From Elusimicrobiota bacterium (GTDB taxonomy: Bacteria > Elusimicrobiota > Elusimicrobia > UBA1565 > UBA9628), in assembly GCA_026388095.1 (NCBI GenBank), contig JAPLKL010000004.1, positions 1 through 64,000 of the forward strand: a stretch of 64,000 nt of DNA, given 5' to 3'. Position 1 is the stretch's first letter, and each line of letters opens with the position of its first letter. A program made the translations under genes and the position numbers. The notes under the pieces were generated by a model, which saw only the letters and a program-made list of their open reading frames with translations, was not told where the DNA came from and did not search any database. This document shows, in pieces, positions 52,697 through 63,630 of the stretch.

Positions 52697-52836
52697 ATGT
52701 CAAAGGACCGAGAAAAGATCGTCGGTTATGGCATCATCGTTTTGTTCATCATTACACTCCTCTCAGCTATACTATTGAACCCTTCTCTTAGGCCCTTCAT
52801 GGTGAGATTTTTTTCAGCGGCCTGGGCCACGGAACC

Positions 52837-52849
<13 letters not shown>
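52697..52849 (+). CDS. Possible 50-aa single-helix membrane protein
   Basis: [20 protein letters not shown] and on to the stop at 52847, in all 50 aa, with one strong membrane helix ([16 protein letters not shown]). It ends 13 nt inside uvrA in another frame. It lies within a lower-GC gap, about 40 nt after a -10 box, without a good ribosome-binding site. Base composition and the clean helix suggest a real small protein, but there is no homologue I recognise. Confidence 0.45.
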
Positions 52850-55671
<2,822 letters not shown>

Positions 55672-55680
55672 CCCCTCTTG

Positions 55681-55747
55681 AATGGCGCGCCGCCTTCGGC
55701 GGCGCGCAACCGGCGCCCCCTATGAGGGGGCGCCGGTTCCGTTGGGG
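55681..55747 (-). repeat. Tandem-hairpin 3' element, copy 2
   Basis: Read on the minus strand from 55747: CCCCAACGG; hairpin 1 with 13-bp arms AACCGGCGCCCCC / GGGGGCGCCGGTT and loop TCATA (55708-55738); hairpin 2 with 10-bp arms GCGCGCCGCC / GGCGGCGCGC and loop GAA (55685-55707); CATT. It begins 26 nt after the stop of the zinc-peptidase gene on the same strand and also lies just 3' of uvrA. Outer sequences equal copy 1 at 20465-20540, while the stems differ by paired changes. Confidence 0.8.
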
Positions 55748-55773
55748 TGGCCGGCGTTGTGCGGCAGAGTGGC

Positions 55774-56697
55774 CTACTCTCGCAGCGACTTGAAGCCCCT
55801 CATGGGCTTCAAGCCGGACGGCGCGAAGGACCCCGTGGACTTGCGCCCTTCGGGCTGGGGCTGGTCCTGGGTCTCGGCCTGGGCCTCCTCGACCTTGTGG
55901 CGCAGATCCGAACGGCCCAGCCAGCGCCGCCAGTCCTTCTCCAATGCCGGGAAGCCGTGATAGCGATAGGCGAGCCACAGGCTCTGCTCCACGTCCTTGC
56001 CGTCGCGGAGCTGCGCGCAGAAGTTCTTGAACTGCAGAGGCTGGTGGGCGCGGTAGAGGAAGTAGGCTATCGAGTAGGCCTGGACGTAGAAATCCCCGAC
56101 GATCGTCGAGTTGTGCAGGTCCTGGGTGGGGTTCAGGGAGAAGAACTGCTGCATGGGCAGCCAGGCGCTAGGCTTGGCCAGCACCATGTTCTGGAACCAG
56201 AGCGAACGCTCCGGGTTCTCGGGAGATTCGTCCTCCTCCATCATGGCGAGGCCCTCATTGAGCCAGGAGGGCGGCTCCTTGCCGGCGTCTCGCCAGAAAC
56301 CCGCGAAGAGCAAGTGCGTGGTCTCGTGCCTGATGACGCGCAGCAGGGCCTTGCGGTCCGGATTGTCCGGCACGGCTACGGCCTTGAGCTCGTAGAGAGC
56401 CAGGCCGTTGGACCAGGACGGCGGCTGGAACTCGCCCGAAAGGAACGATGGGGTATCCTTGTAGAGGTAGAGCTTGATGCGCTCCTTGGCCATCCACGGA
56501 GAGAACATCCCCAGGTCCATGCGCAGCCTGCCGTGCATGCGCTCCAGGCTCATGACGAACCCCGGTGGCGTCCACGGCATCTCATGCTCCACCACGAAGT
56601 GCGGCGATGTCGTCTCCTGCCAGTTCCAGCCCTTCTCCTTGGGCGCGGCGCTCAATGATGCTGATACCATGAGGCTGACGGTCAGCCACGGAAGCAT
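55774..56697 (-). CDS. Secreted gluzincin-type metallopeptidase (MA-like)
   Basis: 307 aa with signal peptide MLPWLTVSLMVSASLSAAP. The zinc site is VIRHETTHLLFAG (HExxH at 124-128) with the third ligand Glu148 in PSWLNEGLAMMEED. The upstream segment HFVVEHEMPW and the region YVQAYSIAYFLYR are typical of the peptidase MA-like family (usually about 250-300 aa). The C-terminus is polar and may be disordered. Its substrate is unknown. The gene has a leaderless-type promoter. Confidence 0.88.
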   Translation of the reverse strand: MLPWLTVSLMVSASLSAAPKEKGWNWQETTSPHFVVEHEMPWTPPGFVMSLERMHGRLRMDLGMFSPWMAKERIKLYLYKDTPSFLSGEFQPPSWSNGLALYELKAVAVPDNPDRKALLRVIRHETTHLLFAGFWRDAGKEPPSWLNEGLAMMEEDESPENPERSLWFQNMVLAKPSAWLPMQQFFSLNPTQDLHNSTIVGDFYVQAYSIAYFLYRAHQPLQFKNFCAQLRDGKDVEQSLWLAYRYHGFPALEKDWRRWLGRSDLRHKVEEAQAETQDQPQPEGRKSTGSFAPSGLKPMRGFKSLRE

Positions 56698-56703
56698 GCT
56701 TTC

Positions 56704-56712
56704 AGTTTACCA
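56704..56712 (-). promoter_or_regulatory. Extended -10 of the metallopeptidase gene, leaderless arrangement
   Basis: The minus strand reads TGG-TAAACT, then exactly 6 nt (GAAAGC) to the ATG at 56697. Confidence 0.6.
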
Positions 56713-56787
56713 GAAATGCCCGTTGTTATCCACGAGAAATTTTGATAAAATCTCTTAAATTCAAGAATCAGTAACTGCTGTAAGGGG

Positions 56788-56793
56788 TATAAT
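56788..56793 (+). promoter_or_regulatory. -10 box at the hpnJ start
   Basis: TATAAT overlaps the ATG at 56792. If it is used, transcription starts near 56800, at the in-frame TTG (56801), which would give a leaderless mRNA. The alternative is translation from ATG 56792 with AAGGGG upstream and a more distant promoter. Confidence 0.45.
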
Positions 56794-58270
56794 GGCCACA
56801 TTGCGGACGCTGTTCCTGAACCCTCCTTCATACGCCGGATTCGACGGAGGGGCGGGGTCACGCTACCAAGCCTGCCGCGAGATCCGCTCCTTTTGGTACC
56901 CGACGTGGCTGGCCCAGCCCGCGGCCTTGATCGCCAATTCCAAGCTCATCGACGCGCCGGCGGACGGCCTCAGCCTCGAACAGGTCTTGCAGATGGCCAA
57001 GGGCTTCGAGCTCTGCGTCATTCACACTTCCACCCCCTCCTTCTCCAACGACGTTCGGGTCGCCGAGACCCTCAAGCGCGCTTATCCGGACATGGTCATC
57101 GGCTTCGTGGGGGCCCACGTGGCGGTCCTGGCCGAGGAGTCCCTGCGCGCCGCGCCGGTGCTCGATTTCGTGGCCCGGGAGGAGTTCGACTACTCTTTGC
57201 TCGAGATCGCCCAGGGCGAGCCCTTGTCCAAGGTCGCGGGCATCAGCTTCCGGCAGGACGGAGCCATCCGCCACAACCCCGACCGCGAGCTCATCAAGGA
57301 CATGGATGCCCTGCCGAGCGTGCTGGACATCTACAAGCGGGACCTGAAGGTGGAGAACTACTACATCGGCTACCTCCAACATCCCTACCTCTCGCTCTAC
57401 ACCGGCCGCGGCTGCCCGGCCCGCTGCACCTTCTGCCTCTGGCCCCAGACCGTGGGTGGCCGCACCTATCGGCCCCGCAGCGCCGCCAACGTGGTCGCGG
57501 AGATGACCCGGGCGAAAGCCCTCTTCCCGCAGGTCAAGGAGTTCTTCTTCGACGACGACACCTTCACCGCCGACCTGCCCCGCGCCGCCGAGATCGCCAA
57601 GGGCCTGGGGAAGCTCGGCCTCACCTGGTCCTGCAACGCGCGCGCCAACGTGCCTTACGAGTACCTCAAGACCTTCAAGGAGAACGGGCTGCGTCTGCTC
57701 CTGGTGGGTTACGAGTCGGGCAACCAGGAGATCCTCAACAACGTCAAGAAGGGCCTGCGCCTGGACGTGGCTGAGGAGTTCTCGCGCAATTGCCGGCTGC
57801 TGGGCATCCTCGTGCACGGGACCTTCGTCCTGGGCCTTCCCGGAGAGACGCGGGAGACCATCGCCGAGTCCATCCGCTACGCCTGCCGTCTCGACGTGGA
57901 CACCATCCAGGTTTCTTTGGCCGCCCCTTATCCGGGCACCGAGCTCTACCGGCAGGCCATGGCCAACAAGTGGTATGAGCCCGGAAGCCTGGTGCGCAAC
58001 GACGGGACCCAGTCCTGCGCGCTATCCTACCCCGGCCTCTCCGCAGCCGACATACAAGCCGGGGTGAAGCGCTTCTACGCGCGCTTCTATGCGCGGCCCA
58101 CGCCGATCTGGCGCATGCTGGTGCGCATGGCCAGGGACCCTGAGGAGCGGCGCCGACGGCTGCGCGAGGGCCGCGAGTTCCTGCGTTACCTGGGGGGCCG
58201 GACGCCCAGCCATGACCCCTCCTGCGCGTGCGCGGACCAGGAAAAACCCCGGGAATCGGTGGCGGCCTGA
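56792..58270 (+). CDS. hpnJ: Hopanoid-associated radical SAM/B12-type protein HpnJ
   Basis: 492 aa (489 from TTG 56801). The N-terminus TLFLNPPSYAGFDGGAGSRY, with CREIRSFWYPTWLAQPAALI soon after, is the signature of HpnJ proteins. The radical SAM cluster is Cys208, Cys212 and Cys215 in GRGCPARCTFCLWPQT, with FFFDDDTFTADLPRA, WSCNARANVPYEYL, LVGYESGNQEILNN and GTFVLGLPGETRETI. HpnJ contracts the ribose of bacteriohopanetetrol glucosamine to give the cyclitol ether head group. It is coupled to hpnI by TGATG. Confidence 0.92.
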   Translation: MATLRTLFLNPPSYAGFDGGAGSRYQACREIRSFWYPTWLAQPAALIANSKLIDAPADGLSLEQVLQMAKGFELCVIHTSTPSFSNDVRVAETLKRAYPDMVIGFVGAHVAVLAEESLRAAPVLDFVAREEFDYSLLEIAQGEPLSKVAGISFRQDGAIRHNPDRELIKDMDALPSVLDIYKRDLKVENYYIGYLQHPYLSLYTGRGCPARCTFCLWPQTVGGRTYRPRSAANVVAEMTRAKALFPQVKEFFFDDDTFTADLPRAAEIAKGLGKLGLTWSCNARANVPYEYLKTFKENGLRLLLVGYESGNQEILNNVKKGLRLDVAEEFSRNCRLLGILVHGTFVLGLPGETRETIAESIRYACRLDVDTIQVSLAAPYPGTELYRQAMANKWYEPGSLVRNDGTQSCALSYPGLSAADIQAGVKRFYARFYARPTPIWRMLVRMARDPEERRRRLREGREFLRYLGGRTPSHDPSCACADQEKPRESVAA

Positions 58271-59508
58271 TGGATTGGCGACTGCTCTTATTGCTGGCCC
58301 TGGTCACCTATGTGGCCGGCAAAGCGGTCGCGGTCTGGCTCGCTTCCGTCGCCGCCGCATTCGCCGCGGTCTTCGCCCTGGCCACCGTGCCCGCCGCGGC
58401 CCTCATCCTGCGCCGGCGGCGGGCTCTGCCCGGGGACCCGCCCCCCGTCACCATCCTCAAGCCCCTCAAAGGGGCCGACCGCGGCCTCTATGAGAACCTG
58501 GTCAGCTTCTGCGACCAGGATTATCCCCGATTCCAGCTGCTCTTCGCGGTGGCCTCACCCGATGACCCGGCGCTGGCGGTCGTGTCCCGTCTGCGCCGCG
58601 ACCGGCCGAGCTGCGACATCGAAGTCGTCGTTTCCGATGGCCGCCTGGGCTGCAACCCGAAGATCAACAACATCGCCAACGCCTATCCCTTGGCCAAGCA
58701 CGGTCTGCTGCTGCTCTCGGACTCCGACATCCGCGTCGCGCCGGACTTCCTGAGGCGCTGCGCGGCCCCGCTGGCCGACCCGCGGGTCGGCCTGGTCACA
58801 TGCTTCTACCGCTGCGCCGAGACGCACGGCCTCTGGGGCGCGCTGGAGGAGCTCTGCGTCAACGCGCATTTCCTGCCCCAGGCGCTCCTGGCGGGGGCGG
58901 CCGGCCTGCGCTTCGCCATGGGCGCGGCCACATTGGTGCGCCGCCGCGTCTTCGATCAAGCCGGGGGCTTCGGGGCCCTGGCCGACCGCCTGGCGGACGA
59001 CTTCGCATTGGGCGAGATCGTGGAGCGCGCCGGCTTCCGCATCGATTTCGCCGATGTCGTGGTCGAGTCCGTGCCTCCCGACGACCCGTCATTCTCCGAG
59101 ATCTTCCGCCACCAGGTCCGCTGGCAGCGCACGGTGCGCCTGTGCAACCCGGCCGGCTATTGCGGCTCCGTACTCCTGCACGGGTTCTCCCTCGCCACTT
59201 TGGCCCTGCTGCTCTTCGGCTGGGACCCGCGTCTGGCGGCCCTCGCCGGTGGCCTCCTGGCCGCCAAGGCCCTGGCCGCCGCTGCCATCCAGGGCCTTGC
59301 CGGCCGCAGGCAGCGCTTGGCTCCGCTGGCCTGCCTGCCCCTGAGCGAGTGGCTGTCCTTCGGAGCCTGGCTCTCCGGCTTCGCGCCCGGCGCGGTGCTC
59401 TGGCGCGGCCGGCTCTATCGGATCCTGCCCAAGGGACGGCTGGTCCCCATCGAGGATTTCGAGCCGGCGCAGTCCCTGCCCGCCGGCCCCCTGACCGTCG
59501 AGCCCTGA
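58270..59508 (+). CDS. hpnI: Hopanoid-associated glycosyltransferase HpnI
   Basis: 412 aa. It is a GT21-type membrane transferase like ceramide glucosyltransferase. An N-terminal helix precedes PPVTILKPLKGADRGLYENL, NNIANAYPLAKHGLLLLSDS (DxD), FAMGAATLVRRRVFDQAGGF, LADDFALGEIVERAG and RHQVRWQRTVR (the Q/RxxRW motif). Two or three C-terminal helices follow. HpnI adds N-acetylglucosamine to bacteriohopanetetrol, and HpnK then deacetylates it. The ATG overlaps the hpnJ stop. Confidence 0.92.
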   Translation: MDWRLLLLLALVTYVAGKAVAVWLASVAAAFAAVFALATVPAAALILRRRRALPGDPPPVTILKPLKGADRGLYENLVSFCDQDYPRFQLLFAVASPDDPALAVVSRLRRDRPSCDIEVVVSDGRLGCNPKINNIANAYPLAKHGLLLLSDSDIRVAPDFLRRCAAPLADPRVGLVTCFYRCAETHGLWGALEELCVNAHFLPQALLAGAAGLRFAMGAATLVRRRVFDQAGGFGALADRLADDFALGEIVERAGFRIDFADVVVESVPPDDPSFSEIFRHQVRWQRTVRLCNPAGYCGSVLLHGFSLATLALLLFGWDPRLAALAGGLLAAKALAAAAIQGLAGRRQRLAPLACLPLSEWLSFGAWLSGFAPGAVLWRGRLYRILPKGRLVPIEDFEPAQSLPAGPLTVEP

Positions 59509-59527
59509 GAGGGCTGGAGCCCCAGCC

Positions 59528-60526
59528 ATCAAATACTTCGAGCGCGTCATCCTCGCCGTCGGCTTCCTCACTTTGGCCGTGTTGCTCTGGAAGTTCGAGC
59601 CAGCGACGGTCTGGAGCTTGGTCTGCCGGGTCGGCTGGGGATTCCTCATCATCCTGCCCATGCAGCTCTGCGACCATCTCCTCAATGCCGTGGGCTGGCG
59701 CTACGCTTTCTCCGGAGCGGATGCGGCGCGCGTGCCGTTCTGGCAATTGGTGCGCGTCCGGGTGGCCGGCGACGGGGTCAACTACCTCACGCCCAGCGCC
59801 ACCATCGCCGGAGAGATCATCCGGCCCGCCATGCTGGACGCGCACCTCTCGGCCCAGTCCCGCAACTCCAGCGTGGTGGTGGCCAAAGTCGCCCAATCCC
59901 TGGGCCAGGCCGGATTCTCCATGGTCGGGCTGCTCGTGCTCATCCCCCTGCGCCTCGGGTTCCTCTCCGGCGGGCAGGTGTGGGCCGGCCTGGGGGCCTG
60001 CGCGTCCATCATCGTCCTGGTCGGCGCGGGCATGACGGGATTCTGCGCCCGGCGCCGCGGCGGGGCCTACCTCTGGCGCCTGCGCGAGCCGCTGGCCGGG
60101 CTGCGCGACCAGACGGCGCGCTATCTGCGCGAGAACCCCGGCCGTTTCGCCCTCTCCACGGTGTTTTTCCTGCTGGGCTTCGCCTGGGGCGCCTGGGAGG
60201 TCCTGGTCATCTGCTACTTCCTCGGCATACCAATGGACGCGCTCACGGCCCTGTCCGTGGAAGTCCTCTCAGTCCTGGTGGACTCGGTCTTCATCGTGGT
60301 CCCGGCCAAGATCGGGACCCAGGAAGCCGGCAAGACGGCCATCTTCGCGGGACTCGGTTTGACCGCCAGCAAAGGCCTGGCCTTCGGCCTGGTCCGTCAC
60401 GTGCGCGAGCTGGCCTGGGCCGCGGCGGGGTTCGCCCTCTACGCCTGGGACCGGCGCCAGCGCGCTAGCCGGCCCGCAACAGCTCGATGCCCTCTTCCTG
60501 CAGGGTCTGCCGCACCCGGGGACTGA
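59528..60526 (+). CDS. hpnL: HpnL-type membrane protein (LPG synthase/flippase fold)
   Basis: Up to 332 aa with about eight membrane helices (VILAVGFLTLAVLLW, WGFLIILPMQLCDHLLN, FALSTVFFLLGFAWGAWEVL). Family motifs VNYLTPSATIAGEIIRPAML and VDSVFIVVPAKIGTQEAGKT are clear. No ATG, GTG or TTG exists early in the frame. The first helix needs residues before TTG 59573, so I place the start at ATC 59528 (IKYFERVILA), with GGAG 8 nt upstream. The C-terminal 20 residues run into the convergent hpnK gene. HpnL is thought to help move or process hopanoids; its reaction is unknown. Confidence 0.82.
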   Translation: MKYFERVILAVGFLTLAVLLWKFEPATVWSLVCRVGWGFLIILPMQLCDHLLNAVGWRYAFSGADAARVPFWQLVRVRVAGDGVNYLTPSATIAGEIIRPAMLDAHLSAQSRNSSVVVAKVAQSLGQAGFSMVGLLVLIPLRLGFLSGGQVWAGLGACASIIVLVGAGMTGFCARRRGGAYLWRLREPLAGLRDQTARYLRENPGRFALSTVFFLLGFAWGAWEVLVICYFLGIPMDALTALSVEVLSVLVDSVFIVVPAKIGTQEAGKTAIFAGLGLTASKGLAFGLVRHVRELAWAAAGFALYAWDRRQRASRPATARCPLPAGSAAPGD

Positions 60527-61295
60527 GCAAGGTCAGCAGTTCGGTCGCGCTGCGGTGGCTGGGCGTCGGCATCCCGTCGCCCAAGGCCGGCTCCAACGAG
60601 GGATGGAAATACAGCTCGGTCACTCCCTGCGGCAGGCGGCGCAGGAGCCAGATCACGTAGTCGTCGGTCATCATGCCGGAGTGCAGCATGCCGAAGGCCC
60701 GGGTCAGGCTCAGGCCCCCGGCCCGCCACCGCGACGCCAATCCCAAAGCGCCGTAAGCTCCGGATAGAAGCACTTGCCGCAAGACGGGCGAGGGGCTGCG
60801 GTCCGGCACCGGCGAGCCGGTCAGGACGGCTCGCCAATGCGTCCAGGCATAGGCCAGGCTCGGGCCCAGCTCGCCGGCGGGCCAGCGGATGCGGGGGATG
60901 GAGAAGCGCCTGGCCAAGCGCAGGACCGCCGGCAGGACCGCGGGGTGGACGTGCGCGTTGAAATGACTGTCCAGATGCGTCGGGACCAGGCCCAGGGCCA
61001 GGAATCGCTCGACTTGGCCGCTCATCAGGGCCTCGACCTCGCCTCTGGCCCGACCGTCGCCCAGCAGGCGCAGGCCCCAGGCGGCGGGGTCCTCAGAGCA
61101 GAGCTCCAGGTGCACGCCCACCCCGAGCCCGCGGCAAGCGATCGCTGCTTCGGCAGCCAGGGCCGCCGCCGGAGCGTCGACCATGAGGCTGGCGAAGCGC
61201 AGGATGCCTTCCCGGTAGGCCTGGACGACGGCTTCGTTGACTTCCGGGCTGGCGCCGAAGTCGTCGGCCGTGGTGATGAGCTGGCGCGGGCTCAT
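60465..61295 (-). CDS. hpnK: Hopanoid-associated deacetylase HpnK (YdjC/ChbG family)
   Basis: 276 aa from ATG 61295. The YdjC fold has TTADDFGASPEVNEAV (metal-binding Asp11, Asp12), VGVHLELCSE, THLDSHFNAHVHP (metal-binding His and catalytic region) and TELYFHPSLEPALGD. HpnK removes the acetyl group from the GlcNAc that HpnI adds. It is encoded opposite to hpnJIL, overlaps the end of hpnL by 62 nt and is coupled to the prepilin gene upstream (ATGA), an unusual arrangement for an hpn gene. Confidence 0.9.
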   Translation of the reverse strand: MSPRQLITTADDFGASPEVNEAVVQAYREGILRFASLMVDAPAAALAAEAAIACRGLGVGVHLELCSEDPAAWGLRLLGDGRARGEVEALMSGQVERFLALGLVPTHLDSHFNAHVHPAVLPAVLRLARRFSIPRIRWPAGELGPSLAYAWTHWRAVLTGSPVPDRSPSPVLRQVLLSGAYGALGLASRWRAGGLSLTRAFGMLHSGMMTDDYVIWLLRRLPQGVTELYFHPSLEPALGDGMPTPSHRSATELLTLLSPRVRQTLQEEGIELLRAG

Positions 61296-61645
61296 GGCGG
61301 CGGGCTTCCGACGATGTTCAGCGTGCACTGTCCGTTGACGAGCTTGGCCGCGATGGTCGCGGTCCCGTCGGCCGAGGTGTAGGAGCAGTCGCAGTTCCCG
61401 GGCATGCCGCTGTTCATGATGTAACCGTTGACCGGGGAGCAGGTGACCCCGCCGGCCGCGGACCAGCCTCTGATGATGGCGTCGAGCGTCGAGCGCACGC
61501 GCGCCTTGCCGGCCTCGCTGTCCTGGGCGCGCTTGAGGACCGTGGCCCGCTGCAGGATCAGGTTCATGATCCCGGCGGCGATGACGGAGCCCACGACCGC
61601 GGCCAGGAGGACCTGGACCAGGATGTTGCCATTCTTGCCTTTCAT
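61292..61645 (-). CDS. Type IV prepilin-like protein, Gln at +5
   Basis: 117 aa. The leader MKGKNG is followed by NILVQVLLAAVVGSVIAAGI, a prepilin N-terminus cut after Gly6. The conserved Glu at +5 is Gln. The C-terminal domain has four Cys (CSP, NCDCSY, GQCTL) in the same order as the prepilin at 63631. It was probably processed by a prepilin peptidase not in view. It overlaps the TMTC-like gene upstream (ATGA) and hpnK downstream (ATGA). Confidence 0.82.
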   Translation of the reverse strand: MKGKNGNILVQVLLAAVVGSVIAAGIMNLILQRATVLKRAQDSEAGKARVRSTLDAIIRGWSAAGGVTCSPVNGYIMNSGMPGNCDCSYTSADGTATIAAKLVNGQCTLNIVGSPPP

Positions 61646-63621
61646 AGCGGTCGCCCTGCCGCGCGGTTCATCCTCTGCCCTGGACTGCGGCCTTCCCGGT
61701 AGGCGGCCGCGAGCCTCGGCGAGGCCCGCAGCAAGACGGCATAGGTCCTCGCCGCCTGCCGGGGCATCCTCAACCCCCGGTAGGCCAGCGCCAGATAGTA
61801 TAGCCCTTCGGGAAGCCCCCAGCGCGTCGTGGCCAGGGCCTGCCTGAGGTGCGCGCTGCCCTCTTTGAAGCGTCCCAGGCGCACCTGCAGTTCCCCCGCC
61901 TTCAGGTCCGCGGACCAGTAGGCGGGGTCGCATCCGGCCGCGGCCTCGTAGGCGGCTAGGGCCTCCCGGAGCCGCCCGGACATCTCATGGGCGCGGCCTA
62001 ATGCGTACTGGAATTCGGCTTCCTTTGCCCCCCAGGGCAGCCCTTCGCGCAGTTCTGTCATCGCGTCGGCGGGGCGGTCCTGCGCCATGAGCTGCTCCGC
62101 GAGCAGAAGCCGGGCGTCCGTGTATCCCGGCCACAAACGCACCGCGCTGCGCAGTTCCGCTTCCGCTCGCCGCGTCTGCCCCGCTCGCTGCAGGGTCAAG
62201 GCCAGATTGACGTGGTTGCGCGGTATGCCCGGATCGAGCCTGTCCGTGGCCTGGTAGAAAGCGAGCTCGTCGCGATAGTCCCGGTTGCGCGAGTTCGTCC
62301 GCCACCCGAAGAAGGCCAGCAGGCCCAGGCCGGAAGACCAGGCCGCGGCCCGCAGCCAGCGGCGGCGCGCTCGCGCCGCCTCGGACAGCGCCGCGGCGGC
62401 GGCCAGGCACCAGCCCGCCGAAGGGACGTAGAGGTAGCGGTCAGCCTGGAGGTTGAGCAGGGGGATGATGCCGCTGACCGGAAGGAGCGTCACCGGGATC
62501 CACAGGAGACCGAAGCTCAGCACCGGGCGGCTGCGGCGCAGCATCCACGCTGCGGCCAACAGGGTCAGCCACGCCAGCCAGGCCGCCAGGACCTTCGCGT
62601 CGGCCCAGGAATCCACCACGGGCGGGGCATAGTCTCCCTGCAGGGTCCAGGGCCACGACAGCAGCCGCAGATAGGACCCGCTGATGCGCGACATGGTCAG
62701 GAAGCGCACCTCCGGCTCTCGGTATATCCTGCCCCAGGGCATGAAATCAGGGGGCGGGCCCTTGGCCCGCGTGATATAGTCCCATTCCGGGGCGCTCGGA
62801 GCCTTCAGCCACGAGGACTCCGGCCTGCCCCGGGACGGCCCCGCCTGCGGCTCCAGGACATAGCCGGAGCGCGGGGCCCGGAAAGCGATGAAGAGGATCA
62901 GCACAAGGGCGTAGAGGCCGTACCGGGCCCAGCGCCCGCGCAGCGGCGCCGCGGGCCCCGGCCCATCGGGGATTCGGGGCAGCAGCGCGTCGGCGAGGAT
63001 CATGAGTGCGGGCAAAGACACGGCCATCTCCTTGGAGAGCACGGCCGCCGCGTAGCAGCCCAAAGAGGCCGCGAAGGCCGCCGCTCCCCGCCAGCCGGTC
63101 TGGAGGCGGCCCCGCAGGTAGAGGCACAGCGACAAGGCCATGAAGGCGAAGGCCATCAGGTCCGCCCGGAAGGTGATGAGGTTCACCGGCTCCGTATGGA
63201 GAGGATGCGCCACGAAAATGAGCCCTGCCAGCAGGCTGCACCAGCGGTCTCGGGAGAGTTCCCAGGCTAGGGCCATGAGCAGGACCCCGCCCAGGCCGTG
63301 CCAGAGGATGCTGGTCAGGCGCAGTCCTGGCCAAGCGTCCGGGAAGAGGCAGGAATCGCAGAGCACCGAGGCCAGCCAGGCGGGGCGCGCCGAGTTCTCC
63401 ACGGGCAGGACCCAGAACAGGTAGCGGGGGTTGAGCGTAAGGCCCAGGTTGCCGCAGTCGCGCAAGAAGGGCTGGCCGGCGACGAAGTAGACGTCGTCCC
63501 AGACCGGCGGATTCAAAAGCGTCCGGCCGTAGAGGAGCAGACTCAGGGAGACGACTGAGAGGGCCAGGAGGCGCCAACTCCAGGACGGAGTCCAGCCGCT
63601 CTGGAGCAGCTTACATCTCAT
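61642..63621 (-). CDS. TMTC-like membrane protein with C-terminal TPRs
   Basis: 659 aa. Helices span residues 12-440, with a GT-C-like first loop (NPPVWDDVYFVAGQPFLRD, Asp pair) and the HPLHTEPVNLITFRADLMAF segment that is diagnostic of the TMTC group. At least four TPR units follow (DPGIPRNHVNLALTLQRAGQ, AEFQYALGRAHEMSGRLREA). It resembles the 43618-45894 protein. Encoded between two prepilin genes with 4-nt and 9-nt junctions, it may glycosylate them. Confidence 0.8.
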   Translation of the reverse strand: MRCKLLQSGWTPSWSWRLLALSVVSLSLLLYGRTLLNPPVWDDVYFVAGQPFLRDCGNLGLTLNPRYLFWVLPVENSARPAWLASVLCDSCLFPDAWPGLRLTSILWHGLGGVLLMALAWELSRDRWCSLLAGLIFVAHPLHTEPVNLITFRADLMAFAFMALSLCLYLRGRLQTGWRGAAAFAASLGCYAAAVLSKEMAVSLPALMILADALLPRIPDGPGPAAPLRGRWARYGLYALVLILFIAFRAPRSGYVLEPQAGPSRGRPESSWLKAPSAPEWDYITRAKGPPPDFMPWGRIYREPEVRFLTMSRISGSYLRLLSWPWTLQGDYAPPVVDSWADAKVLAAWLAWLTLLAAAWMLRRSRPVLSFGLLWIPVTLLPVSGIIPLLNLQADRYLYVPSAGWCLAAAAALSEAARARRRWLRAAAWSSGLGLLAFFGWRTNSRNRDYRDELAFYQATDRLDPGIPRNHVNLALTLQRAGQTRRAEAELRSAVRLWPGYTDARLLLAEQLMAQDRPADAMTELREGLPWGAKEAEFQYALGRAHEMSGRLREALAAYEAAAGCDPAYWSADLKAGELQVRLGRFKEGSAHLRQALATTRWGLPEGLYYLALAYRGLRMPRQAARTYAVLLRASPRLAAAYREGRSPGQRMNRAAGRPL

Positions 63622-63630
63622 GGCGAAGCA

